DNA from: DATFVA01 sp963815785
GTDB lineage: Bacteria; Bacteroidota; Ignavibacteria; Ignavibacteriales; Ignavibacteriaceae
Length of the DNA: 64,000 nt
NCBI GenBank assembly: GCA_963815785.1
Contig: CAWFHZ010000013.1
Span: 372,001 to 436,000 of the forward strand
Direction: 5' to 3'
Within the stretch, counting starts at the first letter, position 1; each line of letters begins with the position of its first letter. The notes beneath the pieces were generated by a model. It saw only the letters and a program-made list of their open reading frames with translations. It had not been told where the DNA came from and did no database searches. Position numbers and translations under genes: made by a program. Shown one piece after another: positions 39,813 through 48,751 of this stretch.

Positions 39813-39866
39813 TTCTATCTCCTTTTCAATTTAGTATTTTAAGGGACGTCCTTTTCGGTCATCTAT

Positions 39867-39881
39867 TCAACGTATGTGCCA
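39867..39881 (-). promoter_or_regulatory. Candidate sigma-54 promoter of the secreted protein gene
   Basis: TGGCAC, five bases, then TTGA matches the -24/-12 consensus (TGGCAC-N5-TTGC) with a perfect -24 half. The final base of the -12 half is A instead of C. It lies 55 bases before the ATG at 39812. Upstream palindromes and an adjacent NtrC-type activator gene support it. Confidence 0.5.
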
Positions 39882-39931
39882 TAAATAATTTATTCGGTTT
39901 GGGGAGATTTTTAATGCTGAAGAATTCATTT

Positions 39932-39967
39932 CGACTATATCGGCGTTTTACTGCGACCATCGGGACG
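39932..39967. promoter_or_regulatory. Tandem candidate enhancer sites for the NtrC-type regulator
   Basis: Two 14-base imperfect palindromes of the form CGACYA-NN-...CG lie 22 bases (two helical turns) apart: CGACTATATCGGCG at 39932-39945 and CGACCATCGGGACG at 39954-39967. The second matches the perfect site near 44927 at 10 of 12 arm positions. Its centre is about 81 bases from the -24 GG of the candidate sigma-54 promoter at 39867-39881. Confidence 0.5.
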
Positions 39968-40044
39968 AACAATTCTTTTAGAACCCTGTTTAGATTAAAG
40001 GAATCAAACGTATCTAAAGGAATGAGAATTGCTGAGAATATATT

Positions 40045-42051
40045 GTGAAATGGAAAATTAAACTTCGATCTTCTGCCGTCATTGCAATTACCATTATAGT
40101 TGGAATAGTGATGATCACTTCTGCTTATTTTGAACTTCAGCAGGGGAAGAAGGAATTATATCATATCTTAAATGAACAATCACTTGCCTTAATTGAAACA
40201 ATCACAGAAAGCTCTGTTAATACTATAAATTCCGGTTTTGAAATTGAAGACCTGATAACTGAAAGACTGCTGAACAATGCAAGATTAATCAGAGATCTTG
40301 ATGCAAGGGGAAGGCTTACAAAGCAAAACCTGATCGAAATCGGCAAAGCGAATGATTTGTACAGGATAAATATTTTTGATAAATCAGGTAACAGAGTTTT
40401 ATCTAACCGCATTCCTGAACCGGGACACGCACATGGCGAAGAAAACATAAACAGGTTTGATGAGATAAGATCTATTTTATCGGGTGAAAAAGATGAAGTT
40501 GTTATCGGATTAAAAGATGCTGAGTTCAATGAAGGACAGAGATTGGCAGTAGCAGTTGCCAGGAAAGAAAATAAAGGTGCAATAGTTGTTAATCTTGATG
40601 CCAAGGATTTACTTGAATTCAGAAAGCGGATCGGTATCGGGAAAATCATTCAGGATATTTCCAGGAATTCGGGAATTCAATATATCGCTTTACAGGATTC
40701 CAGCGGTATTCTTGCCGCAAGTTTAAATATTGATTCGCTCGATGCAGTCGGAAATGATAAATTTTTACAGAATGCTTTGACCAACGATTCGGTTTATTAC
40801 CGCACTGTTTCTTTTGGGAATAACAATATTTATGAAGTTGTAAAAAGATTAAAGTATGAAAACTCGGTTGTGGGAATTTACAGAATAGGGTTATCTCTTG
40901 ACGAGGTTAGAAGTGTTGAAAACCGTACTTACAGGAGAATTATTATTATCACTCTAATTCTTACCGCCTTCTCAATTGTAACTCTCAGCATTGTATTCAC
41001 CTCCCAAAATTTCAGGGCAATTTCAGAGGAATTCAAAAAGTTTAAATCATTTACCGGTTCCATTCTAAGAAATATGGATGAAACTGTAATAGTAATTAAT
41101 AAAGATTTAACTATTTCATTATTCAATCGTTCAGCTCAAAAACTTTTTAAAATTAAAGAAGATGAGGTCATCGGCAAGAACCTGAACGAACTAAAAGATT
41201 TTAATTTTTTATTAGATATTATTAAATCCGAAAGAAGCATTGAAAAACAAATACAAATAAATGGTGAAATCAAATTCCTCTTGGTAAGTTCAACTACAAA
41301 TTATAATGAAGAAAATGTTGCTGAAAACTATACGGTTGTATTAAGTGATATCACAGAAAAAAAGTCACTTGAAGAAAATGCCAAACGAAATGAAAAGCTT
41401 TCCGCAATGGGTGAACTTGCTTCAGGAGTTGCGCACGAAATAAGGAATCCGATTAATGCAATTGGAATGATTGCACAACGGCTGCAAAAAGAGTTTTCTC
41501 CAGACGATAATAATGATGAATTTAATTCCATAACAAACCTGTTAAGGAGTGAAGTAACCCGGATAAACAAAATAATAAAGCAATTTCTAGATTACGCTAA
41601 ACCCCTTGAAATCAATAAAGCAGAGATTGACGCCGATTATTACTTCAGCCAGATTTATCAACTGTTCCAGGGTCAGGCTGATAAGATGGAACTCAGTTTC
41701 AGAATGATTTCTAAAAATCCTTGTAAAATAAAACTTGACCCCGAGCTAATGAAACAGGCTTTAATGAATTTAATTCAGAATGCTTTCGATGCCGTGGGGG
41801 AGGAAGGGAAAGTTCATTTTGAATACATCTGCTCGAACAATAAACTTGAAATAATTTTAACAGATAATGGCATAGGAATTCCTGACAGGGATAAAGAAAA
41901 GATTTTCGATTTGTATTTTACTACCCGGAAAGATGGAACAGGTATTGGGCTGAGCATTACACAAAAAATAATTGAACAACACGGCGGCACAATTTCATTC
42001 GAAAGTGCTGTTAGTAAAGGAACCACATTTAAAATAGTTTTACCGCAATGA
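40045..42051 (+). CDS. NtrB/ZraS-type membrane sensor histidine kinase
   Basis: The 668-residue kinase starts at GTG 40045 (MKWKIKLRSS). It has a transmembrane helix at about 9-28 and a periplasmic sensor region to about 290. That region includes a His-containing PGHAHGEEN segment that could bind metal. A second helix lies near 295-318 (IIIITLILTAFSIVTLSIVF), followed by a PAS domain (about 335-440). HisKA carries the phospho-His in GVAHEIRNPINAIG (about 460), and the HATPase domain has NLIQNAFDAVGEEG and DGTGIGLSITQKI. The stop overlaps the response regulator start by four bases. It should phosphorylate that regulator. Confidence 0.92.
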   Translation: MKWKIKLRSSAVIAITIIVGIVMITSAYFELQQGKKELYHILNEQSLALIETITESSVNTINSGFEIEDLITERLLNNARLIRDLDARGRLTKQNLIEIGKANDLYRINIFDKSGNRVLSNRIPEPGHAHGEENINRFDEIRSILSGEKDEVVIGLKDAEFNEGQRLAVAVARKENKGAIVVNLDAKDLLEFRKRIGIGKIIQDISRNSGIQYIALQDSSGILAASLNIDSLDAVGNDKFLQNALTNDSVYYRTVSFGNNNIYEVVKRLKYENSVVGIYRIGLSLDEVRSVENRTYRRIIIITLILTAFSIVTLSIVFTSQNFRAISEEFKKFKSFTGSILRNMDETVIVINKDLTISLFNRSAQKLFKIKEDEVIGKNLNELKDFNFLLDIIKSERSIEKQIQINGEIKFLLVSSTTNYNEENVAENYTVVLSDITEKKSLEENAKRNEKLSAMGELASGVAHEIRNPINAIGMIAQRLQKEFSPDDNNDEFNSITNLLRSEVTRINKIIKQFLDYAKPLEINKAEIDADYYFSQIYQLFQGQADKMELSFRMISKNPCKIKLDPELMKQALMNLIQNAFDAVGEEGKVHFEYICSNNKLEIILTDNGIGIPDRDKEKIFDLYFTTRKDGTGIGLSITQKIIEQHGGTISFESAVSKGTTFKIVLPQ

Positions 42052-43418
42052 AAGATTACAGCATTTTAATTATAGATGATGAGCAGACTCAACGAGAAGT
42101 TTTAACCGGTTACCTGAAAAAGAAAGGTTATCATCTCCTGTCTGCTGATTCAGGTGAAGAAGGAATCAGGCTGATTAAAGAAAATATGGTTGATATAGTT
42201 CTTTCAGATTATAAAATGCCTGATAAAACAGGAATGGAAGTTCTTGAAGAAGTAAAAGGAATAAATCCTGAAATTAGTTTCGTTATGATTACTGCATACA
42301 GCACCGTAGAGAATGCCGTTAAAGCTATGCGTCTCGGGGCATATGATTACTTATCAAAACCGGTCGATCTTGATGAGCTTGACATGATGATTGAAAAAAT
42401 AACTGAGCACAGGAATCTGAAGTCTGAGATACAGAATTTAAAATCACAGCTCCGTGAGAAGCATAAGTTAACTTCAATTGTTTCCCAATCACCAAAGATG
42501 GAAGAAGTGTTGAGTATAGTTTCAAGGGCTGCTGATAGCAATGCGTCAATACTCATTACCGGGGAAAATGGAACAGGAAAAGAGGTGGTTGCCAAAGCTG
42601 TGCATTATATAAGTCCGAGAAAGGATGGACCGTTTGTTGCAGTTAATATTCCTGCTTTATCTGAAAATCTTTTAGAAAGTGAATTATTCGGACATGAAAA
42701 AGGTTCTTTTACCGGGGCAGATAAAATGCGGAAAGGGAGATTCGAAATTGCGGATGGCGGAACGATATTTCTTGATGAAATCGGTGATATTCCCCCGGCG
42801 ATGCAGGTTAAGCTGCTAAGAGTTCTGCAGGAACGTGAGATTGAGAGAGTTGGCGGGACAGAAAAAATTCCGGTTAATGTTAGAATTATCTCCGCGACAA
42901 ATAAAAACCTTGAACAGAAAATTAAAGAGGGTATTTTTCGCGAAGATTTATTTTACAGACTTAATATTGTTACAATCTTTATTCCTCCTTTAAGAGAAAG
43001 GAAAGAAGATATTTTGCCAATGATTGAATTCTTTATCAATAAATATTCTGTACAGAATAATAAATCAGGAATGGAGATTTCGAAGGAAGCAGCAGACAGC
43101 CTTTTGAAATATAATTTTCCGGGTAATGTCAGAGAGCTTGAAAACATAATTGAAAGAGCAGTTGTTCTTTCCCGCAGCAGCCTGATAACAATAAGCGACC
43201 TCCCAATGAATGTCAGAGGTTTTAAAGATGAAGTTGCTTCCGTTACAATAGAAGATGAAACAATGAATGATAAAATTGAAGCGCTTGAGAAAACTATGAT
43301 TTATGATGCGCTTGCAAAAATGAATGGAAACCAGACTCAGGCGGGAAAGTTGCTCGGTATAACTGAGCGTAATCTTCGGTATAAAATGAAAAAATACAAT
43401 ATTAAATTTCAGAAATAA
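42048..43418 (+). CDS. Sigma-54-dependent response regulator, NtrC/ZraR family
   Basis: The 456-residue activator has a receiver domain (about 1-120; phospho-Asp in VLSDYKMPDKTG, Lys in YLSKPVDL). An AAA+ domain follows (about 145-375) with Walker A GENGTGKE, the sigma-54 contact loop GSFTGAD (GAFTGA type, Ser at the second position), Walker B IFLDEIGDI and the arginine-finger region FREDLFYRLN. A Fis-type helix-turn-helix is at the C-terminus (NGNQTQAGKLLGITERNLRYK). It activates RNA polymerase with RpoN from upstream sites. Its ATG overlaps the kinase stop (ATGA). Likely targets are the two flanking sigma-54-like promoters. Confidence 0.95.
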   Translation: MKDYSILIIDDEQTQREVLTGYLKKKGYHLLSADSGEEGIRLIKENMVDIVLSDYKMPDKTGMEVLEEVKGINPEISFVMITAYSTVENAVKAMRLGAYDYLSKPVDLDELDMMIEKITEHRNLKSEIQNLKSQLREKHKLTSIVSQSPKMEEVLSIVSRAADSNASILITGENGTGKEVVAKAVHYISPRKDGPFVAVNIPALSENLLESELFGHEKGSFTGADKMRKGRFEIADGGTIFLDEIGDIPPAMQVKLLRVLQEREIERVGGTEKIPVNVRIISATNKNLEQKIKEGIFREDLFYRLNIVTIFIPPLRERKEDILPMIEFFINKYSVQNNKSGMEISKEAADSLLKYNFPGNVRELENIIERAVVLSRSSLITISDLPMNVRGFKDEVASVTIEDETMNDKIEALEKTMIYDALAKMNGNQTQAGKLLGITERNLRYKMKKYNIKFQK

Positions 43419-43419
43419 A

Positions 43420-44517
43420 TTAAAAGCCCCACGTGAGAGATATAGAAGTCAGGTTATTGTCATAATCGTAAAAATAATCATTTGATTTGTTTATAAGATA
43501 GTTGTAACTAAATGAAAGCCCTAAACCATCTGTTAATCCCGACAAGTTAATTTCAACTTCAGCACCCAGGGCATAGTAATTATCTTTTCTTAAAATATCA
43601 GTTTCAGTACCATCGGCTAGCGCTACAGTAAGATTATTGAACTTCCTCTGCATATATACGAACTCACCTTTCACAATAACATCATCGGATAGAAGTTGAG
43701 TAAGTGCTGCACCGGTTTCAATCCCATCATTTGAATACGCGTCATTAAATATTTCTTCCTCGTAATAAACATAGTCAGTGTAAGTAATATACCTGTTCCC
43801 GGTAGTAAGATTTTTCCTGTAAAGAAAATACCCGCTCAGTCCTGTTGATTCTGTTAAGCCCTGGGCAATCTGCAAATAATTTTTCCACTGGGTAATATTA
43901 TCTGCAATGTCAGGCGAATTAAATTTAAGTTTATAAATCTTAAAATCTATTTCAGTTCCGAGAGATAACGTTGTTTTTGTTGAAAATGTACTGCTGTACT
44001 TTGCAAATCCCTTGTGTTCGTAATGAGTAAATGAATCAAAGTTTTTATAATCATTATAAAAGAACAGGTACCCGGTTAACAAATAATCCGTCTCGTTTGT
44101 AAAATGTCTGTAGTTTGCATAAGCTGATAGTTGAGAGAGATCGTAGATAGAAAGTTCATCACGGTTATTTCTCAAAGCGTAATTCACTCCTGCATTTAAT
44201 GGATTCTCTTCCTCAGAAAGAAAATATGTATTCACTATTCCGAACTTGTGCGAATTCGATGATTTAAAATTGTTCTCCCTGAAGTAGGTTAGGTTTCCCT
44301 TATAGTATAACTGAAAATTATTGTTGTCCGATTCAAAATCATATCCCGCATCGACAGATGCACTATGGACAAAATCCGAAGTTTTATCGTAATTATTATA
44401 GATGTTATCATCGTAATAATTTTCAAACGTAGTATTTAAGGACAATTGGGGGAAACTGACCGATCCAAATGCTACTGTTAAAACAAAGCAGATGGAGGCA
44501 GCAGATTTGAATCTCAT
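43420..44517 (-). CDS. Outer-membrane beta-barrel protein, function unknown
   Basis: The 365-residue protein has a signal peptide (about 1-23) and then alternating amphipathic strands rich in Tyr, Asn and Asp (FENYYDDNIYNNYDK, YALRNNRDELSIYD). It ends SLTWGF with a C-terminal Phe, as barrel proteins recognised by Bam do. No catalytic motif is seen. Its start overlaps the stop of the small DxDGDG protein gene by four bases, so both are expressed from the candidate sigma-54 promoter at 44842-44856. It ends one base after the convergent response regulator gene. Confidence 0.75.
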   Translation of the reverse strand: MRFKSAASICFVLTVAFGSVSFPQLSLNTTFENYYDDNIYNNYDKTSDFVHSASVDAGYDFESDNNNFQLYYKGNLTYFRENNFKSSNSHKFGIVNTYFLSEEENPLNAGVNYALRNNRDELSIYDLSQLSAYANYRHFTNETDYLLTGYLFFYNDYKNFDSFTHYEHKGFAKYSSTFSTKTTLSLGTEIDFKIYKLKFNSPDIADNITQWKNYLQIAQGLTESTGLSGYFLYRKNLTTGNRYITYTDYVYYEEEIFNDAYSNDGIETGAALTQLLSDDVIVKGEFVYMQRKFNNLTVALADGTETDILRKDNYYALGAEVEINLSGLTDGLGLSFSYNYLINKSNDYFYDYDNNLTSISLTWGF

Positions 44518-44819
44518 TGCCGCCCCCCGCCGCCATTGTGTCCGCCACCGTTCTGTCCGGCCCTGTGCCGCTTGCGTAATTTTTCAAACAGCAAACCTTT
44601 AACACGCTGATCGCAAATGCCATCGCCATCTTTATCAATAAATACATCTTTATTTCGTTTCCGGCTGGTTACTGTTTCCTGCTGCTGAGCTTTTTGCTTC
44701 ACTTCTGTTTTTACTGTTTCTTTTTTTTGTGTTCTTACTTTTGTAGAATCATTTTCCTGTGCAGGAACAGAAACAGAAAAAGCTATAGCGAAAATTGCGG
44801 CATATATAAGTGTCTTCAT
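44514..44819 (-). CDS. Small secreted protein with a DxDGDG loop and Gly/His-rich tail
   Basis: The start is placed at ATG 44819 (MKTLIYAAIFAIAFSVSVPAQ), which begins a clear signal peptide and follows a GGAGGT ribosome-binding site; the open frame extends 17 codons upstream without signal features. The 101-residue precursor has a Lys/Gln-rich middle, a calcium-type loop FIDKDGDGICDQR, and a His/Gly tail (GQNGGGHNGGGGRQ) that might bind metal. It shares the FID-x-DGDGI-x-D core with the 39390-39812 protein. It is coupled to the barrel gene and lies behind a sigma-54-like promoter. Confidence 0.7.
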   Translation of the reverse strand: MKTLIYAAIFAIAFSVSVPAQENDSTKVRTQKKETVKTEVKQKAQQQETVTSRKRNKDVFIDKDGDGICDQRVKGLLFEKLRKRHRAGQNGGGHNGGGGRQ

Positions 44820-44841
44820 GTTTACCTCCGGTAATAATAAG

Positions 44842-44856
44842 ACAAACAGAATGCCA
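44842..44856 (-). promoter_or_regulatory. Candidate sigma-54 promoter of the small secreted protein/barrel operon
   Basis: TGGCAT, five bases, then TTGT resembles the -24/-12 consensus with one mismatch in each half. It lies 22 bases before the ATG at 44819. A perfect palindrome is centred about 79 bases upstream of the -24 GG, matching the spacing at the 39867 promoter. Confidence 0.45.
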
Positions 44857-44906
44857 TCAAATTGATGCAAAATTTGGGAGAAGAAAGGGATTCTTAAAAA
44901 TAAATG

Positions 44907-44940
44907 CGACGTATCAGGTTAGCTTACGACCAAATGGTCG
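44907..44940. promoter_or_regulatory. Candidate enhancer site for the NtrC-type regulator
   Basis: CGACCA-AA-TGGTCG at 44927-44940 is a perfect 6+6 palindrome. A further CGAC half-site occurs 20 bases away at 44907. It matches the motif in front of the divergent secreted gene at 39932-39967 and lies at the same distance from the promoter. It begins 10 bases beyond the stop of the CPYL-repeat gene. Confidence 0.5.
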
Positions 44941-44950
44941 GGATAAAACC

Positions 44951-45292
44951 TTAAGAGTTTTTACCTTCGGGCAAAGGCTGAAAATTAATGGTCTTTAAAA
45001 TTTCTGTGCCTTTTTCTTTAAGGTAGGGACATTCACCTGAAGAAGTTCCATTTAAATACGGACATCCGTTTTGCTGCTCGGTACTTCCTTCAAGATAAGG
45101 ACAGCCTGTTTGTCCTTCTTCTGCTTTATCAAGATAAGGACATTCCGCTTGTGAATGGTTCTGCTGAAGCTGTTCAAGATATGGACACTTTTTTGCCTGG
45201 TCCGGTTTGTTCCCCTTTTCAACAACCACATCCGAAGCTGTAAATGTCAGAGTTAAAATAAAGGCTAACACAACTAATGAAAAATTTTTCAT
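44951..45292 (-). CDS. Small secreted protein with five CPYL repeats
   Basis: The 113-residue protein has a signal peptide (about 1-19, MKNFSLVVLAFILTLTFTA). The motif CPYL then occurs five times (KKCPYLEQ, AECPYLDK, TGCPYLEG, NGCPYLNG, GECPYLKE) at spacings of about 11-16 residues, separated by Gln/Glu/Gly-rich linkers. The five Cys are the only Cys in the mature region. Cys-Pro pairs occur in heme-regulatory motifs, and spaced Cys can bind metals, so a heme- or metal-binding periplasmic role is possible but unproven. It lies just upstream of the enhancer and promoter of the small DxDGDG gene. I know no named family for it. Confidence 0.7.
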   Translation of the reverse strand: MKNFSLVVLAFILTLTFTASDVVVEKGNKPDQAKKCPYLEQLQQNHSQAECPYLDKAEEGQTGCPYLEGSTEQQNGCPYLNGTSSGECPYLKEKGTEILKTINFQPLPEGKNS

Positions 45293-45394
45293 TTTGCACC
45301 GTTCGTTTTGTTGTTAAGGGAATTTTGTTTGGTTATAAGTTAAGAAATTAAAATTAGAAATCAACTGGTGGAATTTGTATATCACATTATAATA

Positions 45395-45424
45395 CTTTGC
45401 ATCTTTGTGCCTTTGCGGTAAAAA
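45395..45424. repeat. Short CTTTG tandem repeat in an intergenic region
   Basis: Three degenerate 8-base units (CTTTGCAT, CTTTGTGC, CTTTGCGG) follow one another in the 243-base gap between the CPYL gene and the GH13 gene. Similar CTTTGNNN runs occur as dispersed intergenic repeats in many environmental bacteria. Apart from this the gap shows no convincing gene; a 62-codon frame across it lacks a start signal and codon pattern. Confidence 0.4.
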
Positions 45425-45535
45425 GAAAACTGTAAAAAAGACAGAAGAATAAAGAGGTGTCATTTCGGCAATAGAATTTATGAGACAACCGCTTTTCCTC
45501 ATTCAATAATTCTTAATGAAGCTAACTGAAATTTG

Positions 45536-47639
45536 TTATTTCTTCTTCAGCACATAGCCAGAAGAAGGTTGAACCTCAATTTCCGATACAATAGTTCCCT
45601 GTGATTCTATGCCTGCTTTTTCCGGAGAAACAAGTACTTCCCAGTCACCCTTCGGTAAATGAAATTCTTCATCCGTATCGAGATCAGCATTAAATAGAAC
45701 TATAAATTCATTTTCTTCAAATTTAATATGGTAACCGAGTGCAAACTGGTTATCCCTGATAGCATAAAAAGTTAGATCTTCATACCCTGCTCTGCGGAAA
45801 GCTGAATAAGTATTACGCAGTGAAATCAATCCCTTATAATAATCAACAAGTTCTTTGTTCAGTACTGCATATTCATAATTGATGTAGTTCGTTTCATTAT
45901 CTTTATTATAACTGTTGTGGTCAATCGTTCCCTTTAATGTATCATCAACATTTATATCTTTGCGAATAACTTTACTTCTTGCAAATTCCTGTCCTGAATG
46001 TATCATCGTCATTCCCTGAGAAGTAAGAAGAAACAATGCACCGAGTTTATTCAGTTTTAATTGCTCCGTATTTAGTTCTGCATTTTTATCAACATCTGTA
46101 ATCACTTCATCCGGTTTTACATTTCCGAGCCCGATTCTTATAAAATCTCCGAGCGTAAATCCATCGTGAGATTCAAGATAATTTACAGAGTGTTCTTTCT
46201 TCTGAAACAATCCAAGTGAATCTCTTACCAATGTACCGTTCACATAACTTTTTATTCTGCCGGGAGTATTGTTTCCATACCACTTTCCGAAAATCCATCC
46301 AAGCCCGTTAATAGGATTTTCACCTTTAACACCATTTCTTATCTGGTCATTCCACGAGCCCCATCCTCTTGAAGAAAATCCCGCAGGATCATAGCCGCCG
46401 CCCCACGGTTCGCAGACAAACACAACATCGGGATTAACTTTTTTTGCTTCTTTAATTATTTCTTCAATCGTTCCCCAATCAATTAATTTCCCGAGGTCAA
46501 AACGAAAACCATCAATATGATATTCTTTCATCCAGTAAAGAATACTTTCAATAATCATTCTGCGCATCATTGGGCGTTCAGTTTTAAGATCGTTGCCTGT
46601 TCCGCTTTGTGAAATATAATTACCATTATCATCCAGCCTGAAATAATAATCTTTATCTATCTCTTTTAAATTTCCTGTTTCATATTCCGAAAGATGATTA
46701 TATACAACATCCATCATTACACCAATGCCTTCTTTATGAAACGCTTTCACCATTTCCTTAAAATCTGTAATCGTTTTTGTCGTTGTCCCGTTCCACGTGT
46801 TCCATTTTATCCTATCTGTTCTTTCACTGTAATAACTTTCGGGAGCAAAAAAAGCCGCGGTCATATATCCCCAGTGATTTCTTTCATAAGGATTCCATGA
46901 ATTATATCTTCCGTTAAGAGAATCTTTATAAGGAATTTCTAAATTCGCAAATTCCTGAGAAGGAAGAAGCTCAACAGTGTTTACACCGAGATTTTTAATA
47001 TAACTCAGTCCGCCTGTTTTTCCTTTTTCAGTTAACCCGAGATAAGTTCCTCTTTCATCAACACCGGAACTTTTATCAATTGTCATATCACGTACGTGCA
47101 TTTCATAAATAATTAAATCGCGCCAGTCTCTTTTAATCCAATCATCATCTTCCCACTGGAAATCCTGTTCTGCCACAACCAGGGATTTACGGGGAGTAAA
47201 ATAAGTGTTATAAGATGCTAACCGCTTTCGAATAAGGATCTATACAAAGTACAGGTTCTTTTCCCGGCTGAGTAACCTTATAATTGTAGTAAGTTCCTTC
47301 CAGGTTTCCGTCAACAGAAGTTTCCCAAACACAGTTTTCATCTTTCGTCATTTCAGATTCAGTTCCCTGTTCATCGGAAAGATCTTTAAATACAACGAGT
47401 GCGATATTCTCAGCAGAAGTTGAAAAAATTCTAAAAACCGTATTACCGTTCTCTATAAATGAACCAAGTTTTTTATCGGAATAATATTTATCAAGTTCCT
47501 GTAAATGTTTTTCAAATGCAATCTGTTTTTTGGTTCTTTTAATTTTAGTTGAATCAGAAACGAACAATTCGGCACCTGTAATTTTGTTACTGAATAAAAT
47601 AATTAATAGTAGATATTTAATTATCGTAAATAATTTCAT
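45536..47639 (-). CDS. Secreted GH13 alpha-amylase-family (pullulanase-like) glycosidase, frameshifted
   Basis: The start at ATG 47639 gives a signal peptide (MKLFTIIKYLLLIILFSNKITG region). An early-set/CBM48-like domain follows (about 55-140, TVFRIFSTSAENIALVVF), then DPYSKAVSIL and a stop. The second frame resumes ASYNTYFTPRKSLVVAEQD and runs into the catalytic barrel. That barrel has the nucleophile Asp in DGFRFDLGK, acid/base Glu in VFVCEPWGGG, the third Asp in YLESHDGFTL, and a C-terminal beta domain. One extra A at about 47217 explains the break; it is not in a homopolymer. Corrected length is about 700 residues. It probably debranches or hydrolyses alpha-glucans outside the cytoplasm. 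Confidence 0.85.
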
Positions 47640-47664
47640 TCTTCTTAAGAAATTATAATGTGAT

Positions 47665-47997
47665 TTATTCCCCGGCAAGTATTTTACCATCAACAACCGG
47701 AGTTACACATATCAATGGTTTTTCAGGCAGTTTAAACTTAGAAAAAATTTCTTCAAACAACTGAAACTGCATACCTCTCTTCTCCAGCTTTGCAAAACGG
47801 TTATAGTTCATAAACTTTCCATGTTTGTCTTTCGGTGCATCAAATCTGTAAGCAGATTCAAAATCATCTTTCGCACGGCTTTTAAGAAATTTAATTTTGT
47901 TATCATCGCCGCCTTCTCTTTCATAAGCAACAGCACGAAATTCTTCTACAAAATTATTATTGATGACAAGATAGATATTTAAAATAATCTCATTCAT
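47665..47997 (-). CDS. Hypothetical protein
   Basis: The 110-residue soluble protein (MNEIILNIYLVINNNFVEEF; later SRAKDDFESAYRFDAPKDKHG and KPLICVTPVVDGKILAGE) is not recognised. It has no signal peptide or membrane segment. It begins 8 bases inside the end of the upstream 7TM gene and ends 25 bases before the GH13 start, so the three are probably co-transcribed. Codon use looks normal for the window. Confidence 0.6.
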   Translation of the reverse strand: MNEIILNIYLVINNNFVEEFRAVAYEREGGDDNKIKFLKSRAKDDFESAYRFDAPKDKHGKFMNYNRFAKLEKRGMQFQLFEEIFSKFKLPEKPLICVTPVVDGKILAGE

Positions 47998-48661
47998 TCT
48001 TTGTTTTATTATTTAATGCAAAAAATCCCAAAGCAACTGCATAACCAAACGCAAATTTACAGAGTATACTTTCAATGCTGTTAATTAAACCCGGCAAATT
48101 TAATAAAAGCAATATAAAAGTTGCCACAACCGGGATAATAATAAAATAATGTCCGGTCAAAAGAAGTTTTACCTGTTTCCGGTTTTTGTCTTCCGCTGTC
48201 TTACTACTTTTTAATAATAAAATAAATGAAATAAAAATCGGCAGGTAGTAAAATAATCCGTAAAGTGTTCCGAGAGGATAATTATAACTTGCATAAAGAA
48301 CTGTACATTTTACAATTGCGAATTTTTCAATAACAGTTGAGTAATAAACAATAAAGAAAACTGCCGGCAGAATTATAAGAAGTTTTAGTCTGCTTTTTAT
48401 TTTAAGAAAAGAAAAGACAAGCAGAAAACTCAGCGGCGGAAGAAAAGATATATCAGCAAAAGCGAGATATGCCATAAATGAAGATTTAATTTCTATCCCG
48501 CAGATGAAATATTCTGTTGCCTGGTAAACAGCAAGCAGAAGAATCATCAGGAAGACCAAAATATTTTCTTTGTTTTTATCTGTAAAAATTAAAAGGTTAA
48601 CCAGCAGTACAATTTCTATACACGCTATTAAGAGAGATACAACTCCGTCAAGATTATTCAA
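47990..48661 (-). CDS. Seven-helix membrane protein, function unknown
   Basis: The 223-residue protein has about seven hydrophobic helices with short loops, from VVSLLIACIEIVLLVNLLIF near residue 7 to a last helix at about 195-215 (FAFGYAVALGFFAL). The layout resembles the N-terminal 7TM sensor module of some histidine kinases, but it stands alone without a kinase. It overlaps the next gene by eight bases. The role is unknown. Confidence 0.65.
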   Translation of the reverse strand: MNNLDGVVSLLIACIEIVLLVNLLIFTDKNKENILVFLMILLLAVYQATEYFICGIEIKSSFMAYLAFADISFLPPLSFLLVFSFLKIKSRLKLLIILPAVFFIVYYSTVIEKFAIVKCTVLYASYNYPLGTLYGLFYYLPIFISFILLLKSSKTAEDKNRKQVKLLLTGHYFIIIPVVATFILLLLNLPGLINSIESILCKFAFGYAVALGFFALNNKTKNE

Positions 48662-48751
48662 AAGTATTTACCAGTTGTTTATTAAAATGTGGTTTAAATA
48701 TAAAAAATAGTTTTATGATGAGAATTTTGTAATAAATTAAATAAAAAAATA

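Noticed and set aside
45314..45502. 62-codon open frame on the minus strand between the CPYL and GH13 genes
   Set aside because: It crosses the CTTTG repeat, lacks a ribosome-binding site and has no coding character; treated as intergenic.
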